Positions 13,606-23,216 of a stretch of 64,000 nucleotides of DNA are shown one piece after another. Under the pieces are notes generated by a model. It saw only the letters and a program-made list of their open reading frames with translations. It made no database searches and had not been told where the DNA came from. The stretch is from Primulina eburnea. Its lineage: Eukaryota > Streptophyta > Magnoliopsida > Lamiales > Gesneriaceae. Made by a program: the position numbers and the translations under genes. Positions within the stretch are counted from its first letter, which is position 1. The number at the start of each line of letters is the position of its first letter. The stretch is taken from contig NW_027331263.1 in assembly GCF_022965805.1 (NCBI RefSeq), positions 310,001 through 374,000 of the forward strand. Direction: 5' to 3'.

Positions 13606-15401
13606 CCCTCTTGATTTGCACTAGAAAATCAAAAGGATTTTCAAGGAGAAATTTTGTTCTCAACAAATTGAAGAACACAATGAAGAAAAATTTGAGAGAG
13701 AAGAGGGAAGAAGTTTCGGCCAAGAGGAGGAGGGAATGAGGGAGTGAAGTCTAGACTTGGGTGTGGGAAAAGTTGGGAGACAAAAGTTGCATGCTTTTGA
13801 ATTTTTTAATAAAAAGTATTCCACACCTCTTCACCTCCCAAGCATGCAAACCCTAGCATGTCATGCATATATAATATGGTTTTTAACACATTAAAAACCA
13901 TGGACTAAATTTTAATTATCTCAAACACATTTGAGATTAATTAAATACTACTTGAATTTATTCAAGTCCCACTAGTTAAATAATTATTTTAATTGAGCTC
14001 TACTAGACTCAATATTATTAATTCAATACTTGAATTATATTTAATTATTTGGACTCTACTAGGTCCACTAGTGTTTAATTAATTCAACACTTGAATTAAT
14101 TTAATTTAGTCCCCAATAATGTTTATGAAAATCACAATTTTCAACTACATTATTTACTTGGCCAAATTTTAATCTTAGGAACACTTCCATAAATTAAAAT
14201 TTATATTTCTCTCTTAGAAGTCAAACTTCTATTTTTCTTAACGCTTATAAACACATTTATAAGCCGTTCAACACATTGAACTATTTTACTTCTCATCGGG
14301 ATTTACTAAGCAAGTACTTGTGTGGCCCTCAATGGTTCATTGATACAACTAGCCGTGGGTTCACATCTCTATGTGATTCGGACTAAACATGTCCTTATTC
14401 GAGCATACCCCAATTGCTCCATTCTTACTTATCAACTCCTTGATAGTAAGAACGTCAGAACTCAAGTCTGATAGTACCCAACCAATCACGTTAAACGCCT
14501 AGCAGCATCGCTTACGTGATTCCCTAGGTATCACATGATAGTGCCTGCAAGAACCATTCAATTATGGTTAGCGTACAGTACGGTCCCTTCAACTCATATA
14601 TCCCGACCGATTCGACAACTATTGGTTTATCGAGAGTTGTCAATGAATCGATACTATGTGTCATGTTGTGGTTGCATCGATGGTGTAATCTATGAAACCC
14701 CTTTCATAATTACCACCATACTCTGATCAGAGATTTCAACCCACACATACATGAAAAACACATAGGATATCCATACCCGTAGGTAAGCGGTGAATCCCCG
14801 ACTACAATGCATCGACTCCTATATGTTTCGCCGTAACACCCAATCTTGCCACCTAAAGACCCCATAAGAGTCGGTAAACAAGTCAAAGTGAAACGCTAGC
14901 ACATAGAGTCTCAATGTTGTCCCGGGTCATAAGGACTAATGGTGTACAACCATAAACCAGGACTTTTCCACTCGATAAGTGAGAACCACTTGGAAAGTCC
15001 TTTTATGGAGGGTTGTTCAGTGCACTCTACCAGGAGCACCTATCTGCATGCTCGGACATCACAATGTCCCCTACCAATGAAACATGGTACTCACATCGCA
15101 GATACTAGTCTCTAACTCGAGCGGCCTTTATCCTTCTTAGTGGCGGCTGAATCGACTAGGAACAGTTTAGAATATACAGTATTACAAATATGAGTTTCAT
15201 GATACTCATCATATGAGCATCTCATATTCTTTCTACTATTTGTATATTCAAGGGCTTTATCTATGCAGCTAGCATGGGTATAAATATAAAGATGCGCCAA
15301 ATTAATAAATTCAAATATTATTAAAATAAAGATCGTTTATACAAAGAGTTTCATTGTGAACAGTCGGCCAACACTTGGCTCGACGTGCACCTACTCTAAC
15401 A
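13318..15401 (-). repeat. Copia 3' LTR (left copy)
   Basis: Direct repeat of 23217-25284, offset by 9883 bases. On the minus strand it begins TGTTAGAG at 15401. From about 13620 to 15401 I count about six substitutions against the right copy, for example at cgcctagc/ctcctagc and gaatcgat/gaaacgat. The first 290 bases on the plus-strand side are indel-rich, so the outer boundary is only good to a few bases. Short ORFs inside it occur in both copies and are not genes. Confidence 0.9.
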
Positions 15402-15412
15402 ATCTCCCACTT
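15402..15412 (-). other. Copia polypurine tract
   Basis: Minus strand AAGTGGGAGAT directly abuts the TGTTAGAG start of the 3' LTR. This is the expected position and composition for the plus-strand primer of reverse transcription. Confidence 0.85.
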
Positions 15413-15415
15413 GCA

Positions 15416-16018
15416 CTAGAGCCAACTACCTATATTCTTTAGACCCATTGATTCGCGATGCTTCTCGAATGATGGTCCTGGTAAAGGCTTAGTTAGTGGA
15501 TCAGCAACATTATCTGCGGAGCCGACTTTGTCAATCGTGACATCTCCTCTTTCCACGATCTCTTTGAGGATGTGGTACTTTCTCAGTACGTGTTTGGACT
15601 TCTGATGAGACCTTGGCTCCTTCGCCTGAGCTATGGCTCCCGTGTTGTCACACATCACCGGGATAGGAGCAACTCCATTTGGAATGACGCCCAACTCTTG
15701 GACGAAATTCCTAATCCAAACAGCCTCCTTTGCTGCAGCCGATGCAGCAATGTATTCTGCCTCAGTGGTGGAATCCGCAGTACTGTCTTGCTTGGAACTC
15801 TTCCAAGAGACAGCACCACCATTGAGCATGAATATGAATCCGGAGGTTGACTTCGAGTCATCAACATCGCTTTGGAAGCTAGAGTCGGTATAGCCTTCCA
15901 ATTTTAGTTCTCCACCCCCATAGACCAAGAACAACTTATTGGTCCTTCTCAAATACTTGAGGATGTCTTTCACAGCTTTCCAGTGTGGAAGACCAGGGTT
16001 GGATTGATATCTACTCAC
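15416..16018 (-). CDS. Copia RNase H, C-terminal end of pol (fragment)
   Basis: A 200-residue open segment that ends pol. RNase H removes the RNA template during reverse transcription. Visible motifs: GYTDSSF with catalytic Asp 45, TTEAEY with Glu 86, CDNTGA with Asp 124, a SKHVLRKYHILKE stretch near 142-153, and NVADPLTKPL near 170-179, typical of the end of copia pol. Its stop lies just before the purine tract, as expected. The first Met is internal. The frame is cut off from RT by an extra T in the gcattttgc run near 16030 and by a TGA at 16101-16103. Belonging to the copia element is certain; function is lost. Confidence 0.9.
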   Translation of the reverse strand: MSRYQSNPGLPHWKAVKDILKYLRRTNKLFLVYGGGELKLEGYTDSSFQSDVDDSKSTSGFIFMLNGGAVSWKSSKQDSTADSTTEAEYIAASAAAKEAVWIRNFVQELGVIPNGVAPIPVMCDNTGAIAQAKEPRSHQKSKHVLRKYHILKEIVERGDVTIDKVGSADNVADPLTKPLPGPSFEKHRESMGLKNIGSWL

Positions 16019-16100
16019 TACACTTAGTGCAAAATGCCACGTCAGGACGTGTAGATATCATCCCATACATGATACTACCAATAGCCGAAGCATACGGAAT

Positions 16101-17096
16101 TCATGTCATCGCCGCTATCTCTGCATCAGTCTTGGGAGACATAGACTTGGATAGGGACACGCCATGACACATTGGTAGATGTCCTTTCTTGGACTCGTCC
16201 ATCGAGAACCGCTTCACGATGGTATCAATGTATGTGGACTGGGTGAGACCAAGCAATCTTTTTGATCTATCTCTATAGATCTGTATTCCCAATACAAAAG
16301 ATGCTTCACCCAAGTCCTGCATTGAGAACTTACTTGCTAACCATATCTTTGTTGATTGCAACATTCCTACATCATTCCCAATGAGTAGAATGTCATCAAC
16401 ATAAAGAACAAGGAATGTCACAGCACTCCCACTGACCTTCTTATACACACAGGGTTCCTCAGGATTCTTAGTAAAACCAAACTCTTTGATCGTACTATCG
16501 AATCTGAGGTTCCAGCTCCTAGATGCCTGCTTAAGACCATAAATAGATCTTTGAAGTTTGCATACCATATGCTCACTTCCGATGGATGTAAACCCTTCCG
16601 GTTGAGACATGTAAATCTCTTCCTTAATATCCCCATTAAGGAAGGCAGTCTTGACATCCATCTGCCATATCTCATAGTCATACCATGCAGCTATGGCTAG
16701 CAAAATCCTAATGGACTTGAACATCGCAACTGGAGAAAAGGTTTCCTCATAGTCAACACCTTGCCTTTGAGTATACCCTTTTGCTACCAGTCGCGCCTTG
16801 AAGGTCAATACCTTCTCATCCGCCCCAAGTTTCCTCTTGTAAATCCATTTACACCCTATGGGAACAATTCCCTTAGGTGGATCCACGAGATTCCACACTT
16901 GGTTCGAATGCATGGAATTCTTCTCAGATTCCATTGCTTCAAGCCATTTGGATGAATCGGCATCAGATAACGCTTCCTTGAAGGTCCTTGGATCACATCC
17001 AAGATTAGGCTCATCATGGCCCTCTTCAAGAAGCAGACCATACCTCACAGGTGGTCTCGAGTGTAATGCCCAAGAATTATAGAATTGATAAACCAA
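16101..17096 (-). CDS. Copia reverse transcriptase (fragment)
   Basis: A 331-residue open segment. Residues 1-12 are antisense reading of the nested gypsy LTR; genuine copia sequence starts around residue 13 (SRPPVRYGLLLEEG). Copia RT signatures follow: WIYKRKLGADEKVLTFKARLVAKGYTQ around 84-110 in overlapping parts, QMDVKTAFLNGD with Asp 147, SIYGLKQASRSWN near 184-196, and the catalytic YVDD at 232-235. It ends at a TGA (16101-16103) inside the conserved stretch that normally continues toward RNase H, so the break is a nonsense mutation. It would use the element RNA as template, but here it is separated from integrase and RNase H. Confidence 0.92.
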   Translation of the reverse strand: MVYQFYNSWALHSRPPVRYGLLLEEGHDEPNLGCDPRTFKEALSDADSSKWLEAMESEKNSMHSNQVWNLVDPPKGIVPIGCKWIYKRKLGADEKVLTFKARLVAKGYTQRQGVDYEETFSPVAMFKSIRILLAIAAWYDYEIWQMDVKTAFLNGDIKEEIYMSQPEGFTSIGSEHMVCKLQRSIYGLKQASRSWNLRFDSTIKEFGFTKNPEEPCVYKKVSGSAVTFLVLYVDDILLIGNDVGMLQSTKIWLASKFSMQDLGEASFVLGIQIYRDRSKRLLGLTQSTYIDTIVKRFSMDESKKGHLPMCHGVSLSKSMSPKTDAEIAAMT

Positions 17097-17221
17097 GATT
17101 GTTAATCTTCGTTAATGTAAGACTCGAAAGATATGAGAATGCATGACATGCAATGAGGGAAGAAAGATTTGAGAAACCAGGTGTTGCATGATCAGAAAGC
17201 TAGAATTTAGAAGTTTGCACG

Positions 17222-17451
17222 ACCGCACCCGCGGTGCTAGCACGACCGCACCCGCGGTGCATGTGCAGAAAAAATGAAATACAAATCCCGTAGACACACC
17301 GCACCCGCGGTATTAGACGGAGCGCACCCGCGCTGATGACACCACACCCGCGGTCTTGCAAGAAGCGCACCCGCGGTATGAGCTGCCGAGAGAATGGCTA
17401 GGATCACCGCTTGAGCGCACCCGCGCTCCTTACACTCACCGCACCCGCGGT
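17222..17451 (+). promoter_or_regulatory. Cluster of eight GCACCCGCGGT-type motifs
   Basis: Eight near-copies of an (A/G)CCGCACCCGCGGT motif at irregular spacing, 160-390 bases into the LTR and just upstream of a TATA-like run. The core is seen directly; a regulatory role is inferred from its position in U3 and its recurrence in the other gypsy LTRs of this window. Confidence 0.45.
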
Positions 17452-17500
17452 CATGCGTGTTGCATGAAAAATGATACCACGTTTCATGAAATGCATGCAG

Positions 17501-17512
17501 TATATATATAGA
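17501..17512 (+). promoter_or_regulatory. Possible LTR TATA box
   Basis: A tatatatataga run about 50 bases downstream of the GC-rich motif cluster in the nested gypsy LTR. Composition and position fit a plant RNA polymerase II LTR promoter; no start site can be seen. Confidence 0.4.
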
Positions 17513-19125
17513 GGAATGACACGTTTTCCCTCAGAATTTCAGAAAAGGAGGTCGACATTTTGATAGAAAATCCTTACGCCTTTTTGATTGGCGATTGTGG
17601 AAGGACCGTTCATCAGAATTCGAATTTGAACGTAGTACCGTACTCCTCTCGACTCGAGCTACACAAGGACGTAAGTTTTATTACGTTTTGAGATGTTTTG
17701 GAAATATGATGTTGTTAGAACTGTATATGGTTCAGATATGGTGTGTTTGCTACCGTAGGTATTGTATAATCGAAGTCAGATTTACGAATAGACTGTTTAT
17801 ACAATTGTTATGATTTTCTGAAGATATTGATTTAGATTGAACACTAGATTGGTATTGTTCTTGATTCAAGAATGGAGAAATGATTATTCTCATATGTTCT
17901 GAATAGATTATTCGGTATATTTGTGGAATCAGACTGAGGAAATTATACCATATGTCTGTGTTATGAATTAGATATGATATCAGTGATGTTGTGATTTACG
18001 GAGTTACAAGACTGTGTTAGTATGCCGTTGAAACATCAGTTAATTTAGATTGATCAGATTATATACTGAGTTGAGTATTGATCAGAACAGATCGTGAATT
18101 GAGTTACACATTGATACAGTGTATTTGATATTGTCATCTCAGACTTGATATGGACAGATTGGACTTCGAGACTTCGTCTTCGTCAGACCAGGACGACAAA
18201 GGTATAATTCATGTGATATCTGGGAAGATATAACTCAAATCAGATCTCATTTGAGTTTCCCAATAAAATCACATACTTGATTATTGTTTATCTTTTTATA
18301 TAATTGTGATTTGTTTATAGACTTTATATTCAAATCCTTTGAAATGAACATGCTTTGTTTACAGATTGTTATACATTGCATTTGAGGTAGGAAAGTTTGA
18401 CAGATAGTCAGACTTCTAGGCGTTCGGTGTATCGTTACATAGGAGCAGACACCCTCCTATTGTAGATTATTCGATACAGATATGACCGAAGTCTAGGAAT
18501 AAGACGTACGTCACCCGATTGGGAGGGTAGGTGACAGACAGTGACGTCTTATTCACCCCGGGATCCCTAGAGATATAGTTGAGTCGAGTCTAGACATGAG
18601 TTGACTAGAACTGCATGTGGTTATGAATGTGGTTTCATAGACTATGAAATCCATGTTTATTGCTTTCAGTCATGACAGCATGTTTATATGATTTGATTTA
18701 AATTTCATGTGTATCTGAATTGGGTTGCATGCTTATTTTGATTTGATTTCATAGATTATGAAATCTATTACTTTTGAATATGTTCATGATAGCATGTTTT
18801 ATGATTTAGATTGTTTCTATACATGCTTACCATGTTTTATACTGGGATTTGTTCTCACCGGAGTTATCCGGCTGTTGTCGTGTCTGTATGTGTGCATGGC
18901 AACAGGTGGGGCAGGATCTGGGTCTCGAGCTAGATGAGAGGTTGAGGATAGCGTGGAGATCTCGGGCGTTGAAGATTTCTAGTGTTTTGCTTATTAGACT
19001 AGTACTACTGATATTGTAGTTGGTATTTAAACACTAGCGTATGATTGTACTAGACAGACTTGTATGTACATTATGTTGTTTAATTAATATAGAGACATGT
19101 TATGCTTTAATTCTACTTGTGTTCA

Positions 19126-19475
19126 TTAGAGAGATCTCCTCACTTGGCAAAATCGAATAATTCCCTACTTAGTAGGGGTCTCCTCGAGACTCTCTCGAAT
19201 CTTCTAGGACTGTATCTCCGCACTTTGCTTCTCGGGTGTGGTCAAATGGGTGTTTCGCAACCTCTTCGAGTTCTATTTTTCGTTTTCTATCCAATAGAAA
19301 CAAAAGGTTTGTTCTTAGAAACAAAACCTTTGTTTTTTGAAGATTAGAATATATCCTAATTCTTGGATATCCCACAATAGTAGCATAAAAATGGATCGAC
19401 TATCCAATTTATCTCCCACTACCGGCTTCACATAAGCAGGGCACCCCCATATTCTAAAAAGAATATTTTGGTGGC
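19126..19475 (-). pseudogene. Degenerate copia region between integrase and RT
   Basis: Minus-strand remnants of the copia stretch after the integrase core can be read in pieces from different frames: GKPPKYSF, then WGCPAYVKPVVGDKLDSRS in another frame, then GYP..., and KRKIELEEVAKHP...DTVLEDSRESRGDP (open 19169-19375). At least three frame changes and several stops occur in 350 bases. The side next to 19126 is cut by the nested LTR, so some coding sequence is missing. Confidence 0.75.
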
Positions 19476-21446
19476 TTACCCATCATATCTATATGGTGTC
19501 TTATAATCTTTTATTTGTATGGACATGGTCAACAACAGTGCCGCTGTCTCAAGCGCATATCCCCAAAAGGATGGCGGCAACTCCGTGAACCCCATCATAG
19601 ACCGAACCATGTCCATCAAGGTCCGGTTACGACGCTCCGATACACCATTCAACTGCGGTGTAGCGGGCGGAGTCCACTGCGAGAGAATCCCATTCTCCCT
19701 TAGATACTCTTGGAACTCGCCACTCAAGTACTCGCCACCTAGATCCGATCGAAGTGTCTTGATGCTTCGTCCCAATTGTTTCTCTACTTCACTTCTGAAT
19801 TCTTTGAACCGTTCAAAGGCTTCAGACTTGTATTTCATCAAATACACATACCCATACCTCGAATGGTCATCGGTAAAGGTGATGAAGTAGGCATGTCCAT
19901 GCTTAGTGGTGATGCTAAGCGGACCGCACACATCGGTATGGATCAAATCCAATAACCCTTTGGCTCGCTCCGCATGGCCCTTAAAGGGAATTTTGGTCAT
20001 CTTTCCTTTCAGACAGGATTCACAAGTCGTGAGAGCATTAATATCAGACATATCAAACATGCCAACTCCCACTAGCTTGTTCATCCTTCTTGAGGAAACA
20101 TGACCTAATCGAGCATGCCATAATTGTGCCGCATTAAGAGTATCTTGTTTGCGCTTATTTGTTGTTGTTATCGTTTTGACATTGTTAAATGGAATATCTT
20201 TTAATTTTAAGGTGTAGAGATTGTTTTCAAGTTCACCGGTACCAACTAAACATTCATTCTTGTAAATATTGCAAACACCTTTGCCAAATAAACAAGAAAA
20301 TCCATCGATATCAAGCATAGGAATGGAAATAATGTTTTTAATCAAGTCTGGTACAAATAAAACATCTCTCAAAATAAGCTTAAAATCATTGTTCAAAATT
20401 AAACAAACATCTCCTACGGCTTTGGCAGCAACTCTTGCTCCATTGCCCATCTTCAAGAAGGTCTCACCCTCTCGGAGCCTCCTACTTCTTCCCATCGCCT
20501 GCAAATCATTACAGAGATGTGAGCCACAGCCGGTATCCAATACCCAAGAAGTAGAGTTAATCGAGATATTTACTTCAATAAAGAACATACCTTTGCCAGA
20601 ACCCTTCTGCGCAAGATATTCCCTGCAGTTACGCCTCCAATGTCCAGGCTTCTTGCAGTGGTGACAGACGTCAACAGTTTTTTCAGCCTTGGCTGGCGCG
20701 GCTGCCACTATGGGACTCGAAGTCTGCCTCTTCAAGGGCTCGCTCTTCTTGGTACGCTGGAAAGAACGCTTCTTTCCCTTCCCAGGTGGACCAGTCTTCG
20801 TGCCAGATGAAGAGCCCACATAAAGAACCTGCTTCTCCTTTTTGATTGTGGACTCAAAGGTCACAAGCATGTTCACCAACTCTTCAAGGCTGGGCTCGAG
20901 CTTGTTCATATTGAAGTTCACAACGAAAGGATCGAAAGAGCTAGGCAGCGACAGCCGTAACACATCAGTGGTCAACTCCGAAGGCAACAACAAATCCATG
21001 CCTACGAGCTTGTCCACGAGCCCAATCAACTTTAGGCCATGCTCATGGACCGAAGTCCCATCTCGCATGCGTAAAGTGATGAGCTCCTTTACTGTGGCAT
21101 GCCTCAAAGGCCGAGTCTGCTCACCGAAGAGCTCCTTGAGGTGCATATGAATGTCAGCAGCATTCTTAGCATCCTCGAATCGCCTTTGCAGCTCATCGTT
21201 CATCGAAGCCTGCATATAACACTTGGCCTTCAAGTCATGGTCACACCAATCCTTGTGGGTCTGCAATTCCTCAGGAGTGCAGCCCTTAGGAGCCTCAGCA
21301 GGGGGCGCCTCAGTCAGTGTATATGCGATTCTCTCCGAGTTTAGGACGATCTTTAAATTTCTTAGCCAAGTGATATAGTTTGGTCCGGTTAGAATGTGTT
21401 TTTCGAGAATGACGGAAAATGGGTTGCGAATTGATGACATTGTCAC
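19476..21446 (-). CDS. Copia gag, protease and integrase polyprotein (5' part)
   Basis: 656-residue ORF. Gag occupies about 1-260 (ILTGPNYITWLRNLKIVL near 18-35). A CX2CX4HX4C zinc knuckle lies at 261-274. The aspartic protease has WVLDTGCGSH with DTG at 304-306. The GAG-pre-integrase zinc region has WHARLGH near 443-449 and CESC at 475-478. The integrase core has Asp 504 (HTDVCGP), Asp 568 (RSDLGGEY) and Glu 604 (SERRNRTL), an intact DD35E triad. Gag packages element RNA, protease processes the polyprotein, and integrase inserts the cDNA. The Met at 21446 is the natural gag start. The frame is lost after KTPY at about residue 651, at the start of the degenerate region, so pol is not continuous. 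Confidence 0.93.
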   Translation of the reverse strand: MTMSSIRNPFSVILEKHILTGPNYITWLRNLKIVLNSERIAYTLTEAPPAEAPKGCTPEELQTHKDWCDHDLKAKCYMQASMNDELQRRFEDAKNAADIHMHLKELFGEQTRPLRHATVKELITLRMRDGTSVHEHGLKLIGLVDKLVGMDLLLPSELTTDVLRLSLPSSFDPFVVNFNMNKLEPSLEELVNMLVTFESTIKKEKQVLYVGSSSGTKTGPPGKGKKRSFQRTKKSEPLKRQTSSPIVAAAPAKAEKTVDVCHHCKKPGHWRRNCREYLAQKGSGKGMFFIEVNISINSTSWVLDTGCGSHLCNDLQAMGRSRRLREGETFLKMGNGARVAAKAVGDVCLILNNDFKLILRDVLFVPDLIKNIISIPMLDIDGFSCLFGKGVCNIYKNECLVGTGELENNLYTLKLKDIPFNNVKTITTTNKRKQDTLNAAQLWHARLGHVSSRRMNKLVGVGMFDMSDINALTTCESCLKGKMTKIPFKGHAERAKGLLDLIHTDVCGPLSITTKHGHAYFITFTDDHSRYGYVYLMKYKSEAFERFKEFRSEVEKQLGRSIKTLRSDLGGEYLSGEFQEYLRENGILSQWTPPATPQLNGVSERRNRTLMDMVRSMMGFTELPPSFWGYALETAALLLTMSIQIKDYKTPYRYDG

Positions 21447-23202
21447 AGATTTGTACTGAAAAGTAAAACAGATAAATGTTAATGACTATTTCAAAATATT
21501 TAATAAGATATAAAGTTTGGACTTTTACTCTATAAATAATTACTCCCACTGTTTTGACATCTTTCACTACCCTCTAGTGAAAACGGGAAACTCCTTTCCT
21601 CAGTAGGTACGTAAGGTCCAATTAGCGAATTATGATCCCGTTTATACAGCCAATCACAATTCCTAAAAGGTAGTTTCCCAATTGCATCACAATGCAACCC
21701 TTAACGTAAACTTTTGTCTCACGTTTGATTAGGACCCATTATAGACGTCGTTCATCTTTACGTGTCAAGCCTTACCCATCGATGTTGAGCCTTAATGGAC
21801 GGTCGCCATGAGTTCCCTCAATTATCTGAGCCGAAGTCATGGGAGTTCCACGTAGTTCACATCACTATGTCAATGGATGCCACAGCTTTCCGGCACCCAG
21901 GGCCCCCTCAATTATCTGAGCCGAGCCCCGAGTACGGGTAGCGTTCATCATGCACCCATTGTCGATGGAAGACAAGGAAATTATAAACAAATTTATAATT
22001 CCCCTTTTCGGACTTGATATTAATTTTGAATCTTATTCAAAATGAGGGTTTTTAATTTTGAAAGGTCTCATCATTAATTTTATTTTAAAAGCTCGCCATG
22101 TTTGATCGTATGTTTGCCGGATTCATGCAACTTTGTTATTATAATAATAATAACGCACATACTCATTATTTATAACATATCATGCATATATTATAAATAG
22201 AAAACAGTACAAGGATGATCAATTGCCCCAACACTAATGGCCCGTGTGAGCTAAACACGGGCCTAGGTCCAATCTTAGGGTAAATGCACGGGATGCAATG
22301 CAACTACATTATTACATTAGCATCCAATATTACATGTCTTCGATCTTCATAATCATCAAGGCCACCATCTTTCAATCTTGATCTTCCACTATTCTAATAT
22401 TTACAATTAAATATCCATGGCACATAGGGATACATCTCATGGGGTGGGAACGGGCCATAAACCAAGCCCACTTTAAATTGATAATTATTACAATCATACA
22501 ACACAAATATCCTAGCATACACCTAGCAAATTGGGCTTGGGCTTTTGATCATCCTTCATGCATAATATCACATATCATACACGATCAATTAATTATCACT
22601 ATAATTAATTGATCCAATATTATATATCTTGATCCAATCACTAACCGCCACAATTATAAATTAAATTAACAAAGTATACAAACTCCTTTGTCTACTTTCA
22701 AATTAATTTATTTATAATCGAATTTCTTGTAAATCACAATTTACTATAAATAATTAAAGTCCTACTTCAATTATTTATTTTATGAGAAAATATGTGCATC
22801 AATTGTAAATTTAAACTTAAGGGCCCAAAAACCATTTTTCACCAAAAATATTTTGGCCCATTTAAATTTCACAAATTATGTTGGCCATCCAATGGCCCAA
22901 CATCTCAAGGCCCATGACACTAAGATTGTCCAAAACACTTTTGGAAACCCTAGTCGTCATCGCCGTCGCCGGATTCCGGCAACCAAAATTTTTTTTTTTT
23001 TTATTTAAAAAGATGCAGGGGCTGCCCCCTCGGCTGCCCGAAATTTTCGGGCAGCCCTCGGGCAGCCCCGGAAAAACAGTTTTTTTTTTTTGTTTTGTAA
23101 AAATTTCGGTCCTTGCATATTCATTGCACAAAAATTCTCAAACGGTTAGAAATCGATCTCAAAATAATATTATGCAAATATTACACAAAAACCGTAACCT
23201 TA
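21447..23202 (-). other. Copia 5' leader between primer site and gag
   Basis: About 1.75 kb, with no ORF I trust. It is AT-rich and contains a duplicated 20-base segment at 21816 and 21905 (ctcaattatctgagcc core), a strong GC hairpin at 23018-23069, and two long T runs near 22989 and 23081. Long noncoding leaders between primer site and gag are common in plant LTR elements. Confidence 0.75.
23018..23069 (-). other. GC-rich nested hairpin in the copia leader
   Basis: Outer arms ggggctgccc (23018-23027) and gggcagcccc (23060-23069) are perfect complements. Inner arms ggctgcccgaaa (23032-23043) and tttcgggcagcc (23045-23056) are also perfect complements, around a single base. The result is a near-palindromic 52-base stem about 135 bases from the primer site. 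Position and stability would suit an RNA dimerisation or packaging signal; that role is inference. Confidence 0.6.
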
Positions 23203-23214
23203 GCTCTGATACCA
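23203..23214 (-). other. Copia primer binding site (tRNA-iMet)
   Basis: Minus strand TGGTATCAGAGC, complementary to the 3' end of plant initiator Met tRNA. It is separated by two bases (AG) from the end of the 5' LTR. Confidence 0.92.
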
Positions 23215-23216
23215 CT

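Larger units (their letters stand above)
17062..19125 (+). mobile_element. Truncated gypsy LTR nested in the copia element
   Basis: About 2.06 kb splitting the copia coding region. It starts TGTAATGCCCAAGAATT, resembling the minus-strand start of the 50862-59331 LTRs. It shares several blocks with them: the attcatgtgatat region, the paired blocks around gtctaggaataagacg, and the end stretch acattatgttgttta...gacatgttatgcttta. After that the last 90 or so bases of the related LTR are missing and sequence jumps into copia coding DNA (gagagatctcctcac). No matching target duplication flanks it. I read it as a solo or partial LTR of a related family whose end was lost with some copia sequence. The right boundary is good to about 15 bases. 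Confidence 0.8.

Noticed and set aside
14535..15300. Small ORFs inside the copia LTRs (also at 24418-25183)
   Set aside because: Present in both LTR copies only because LTRs are duplicates; no start context or domain, and they sit in presumed noncoding LTR.
22985..23092. T runs near 22990 and 23081 as RNA polymerase III terminators
   Set aside because: No upstream polymerase III promoter boxes were seen; they look like ordinary low-complexity tracts flanking the hairpin.
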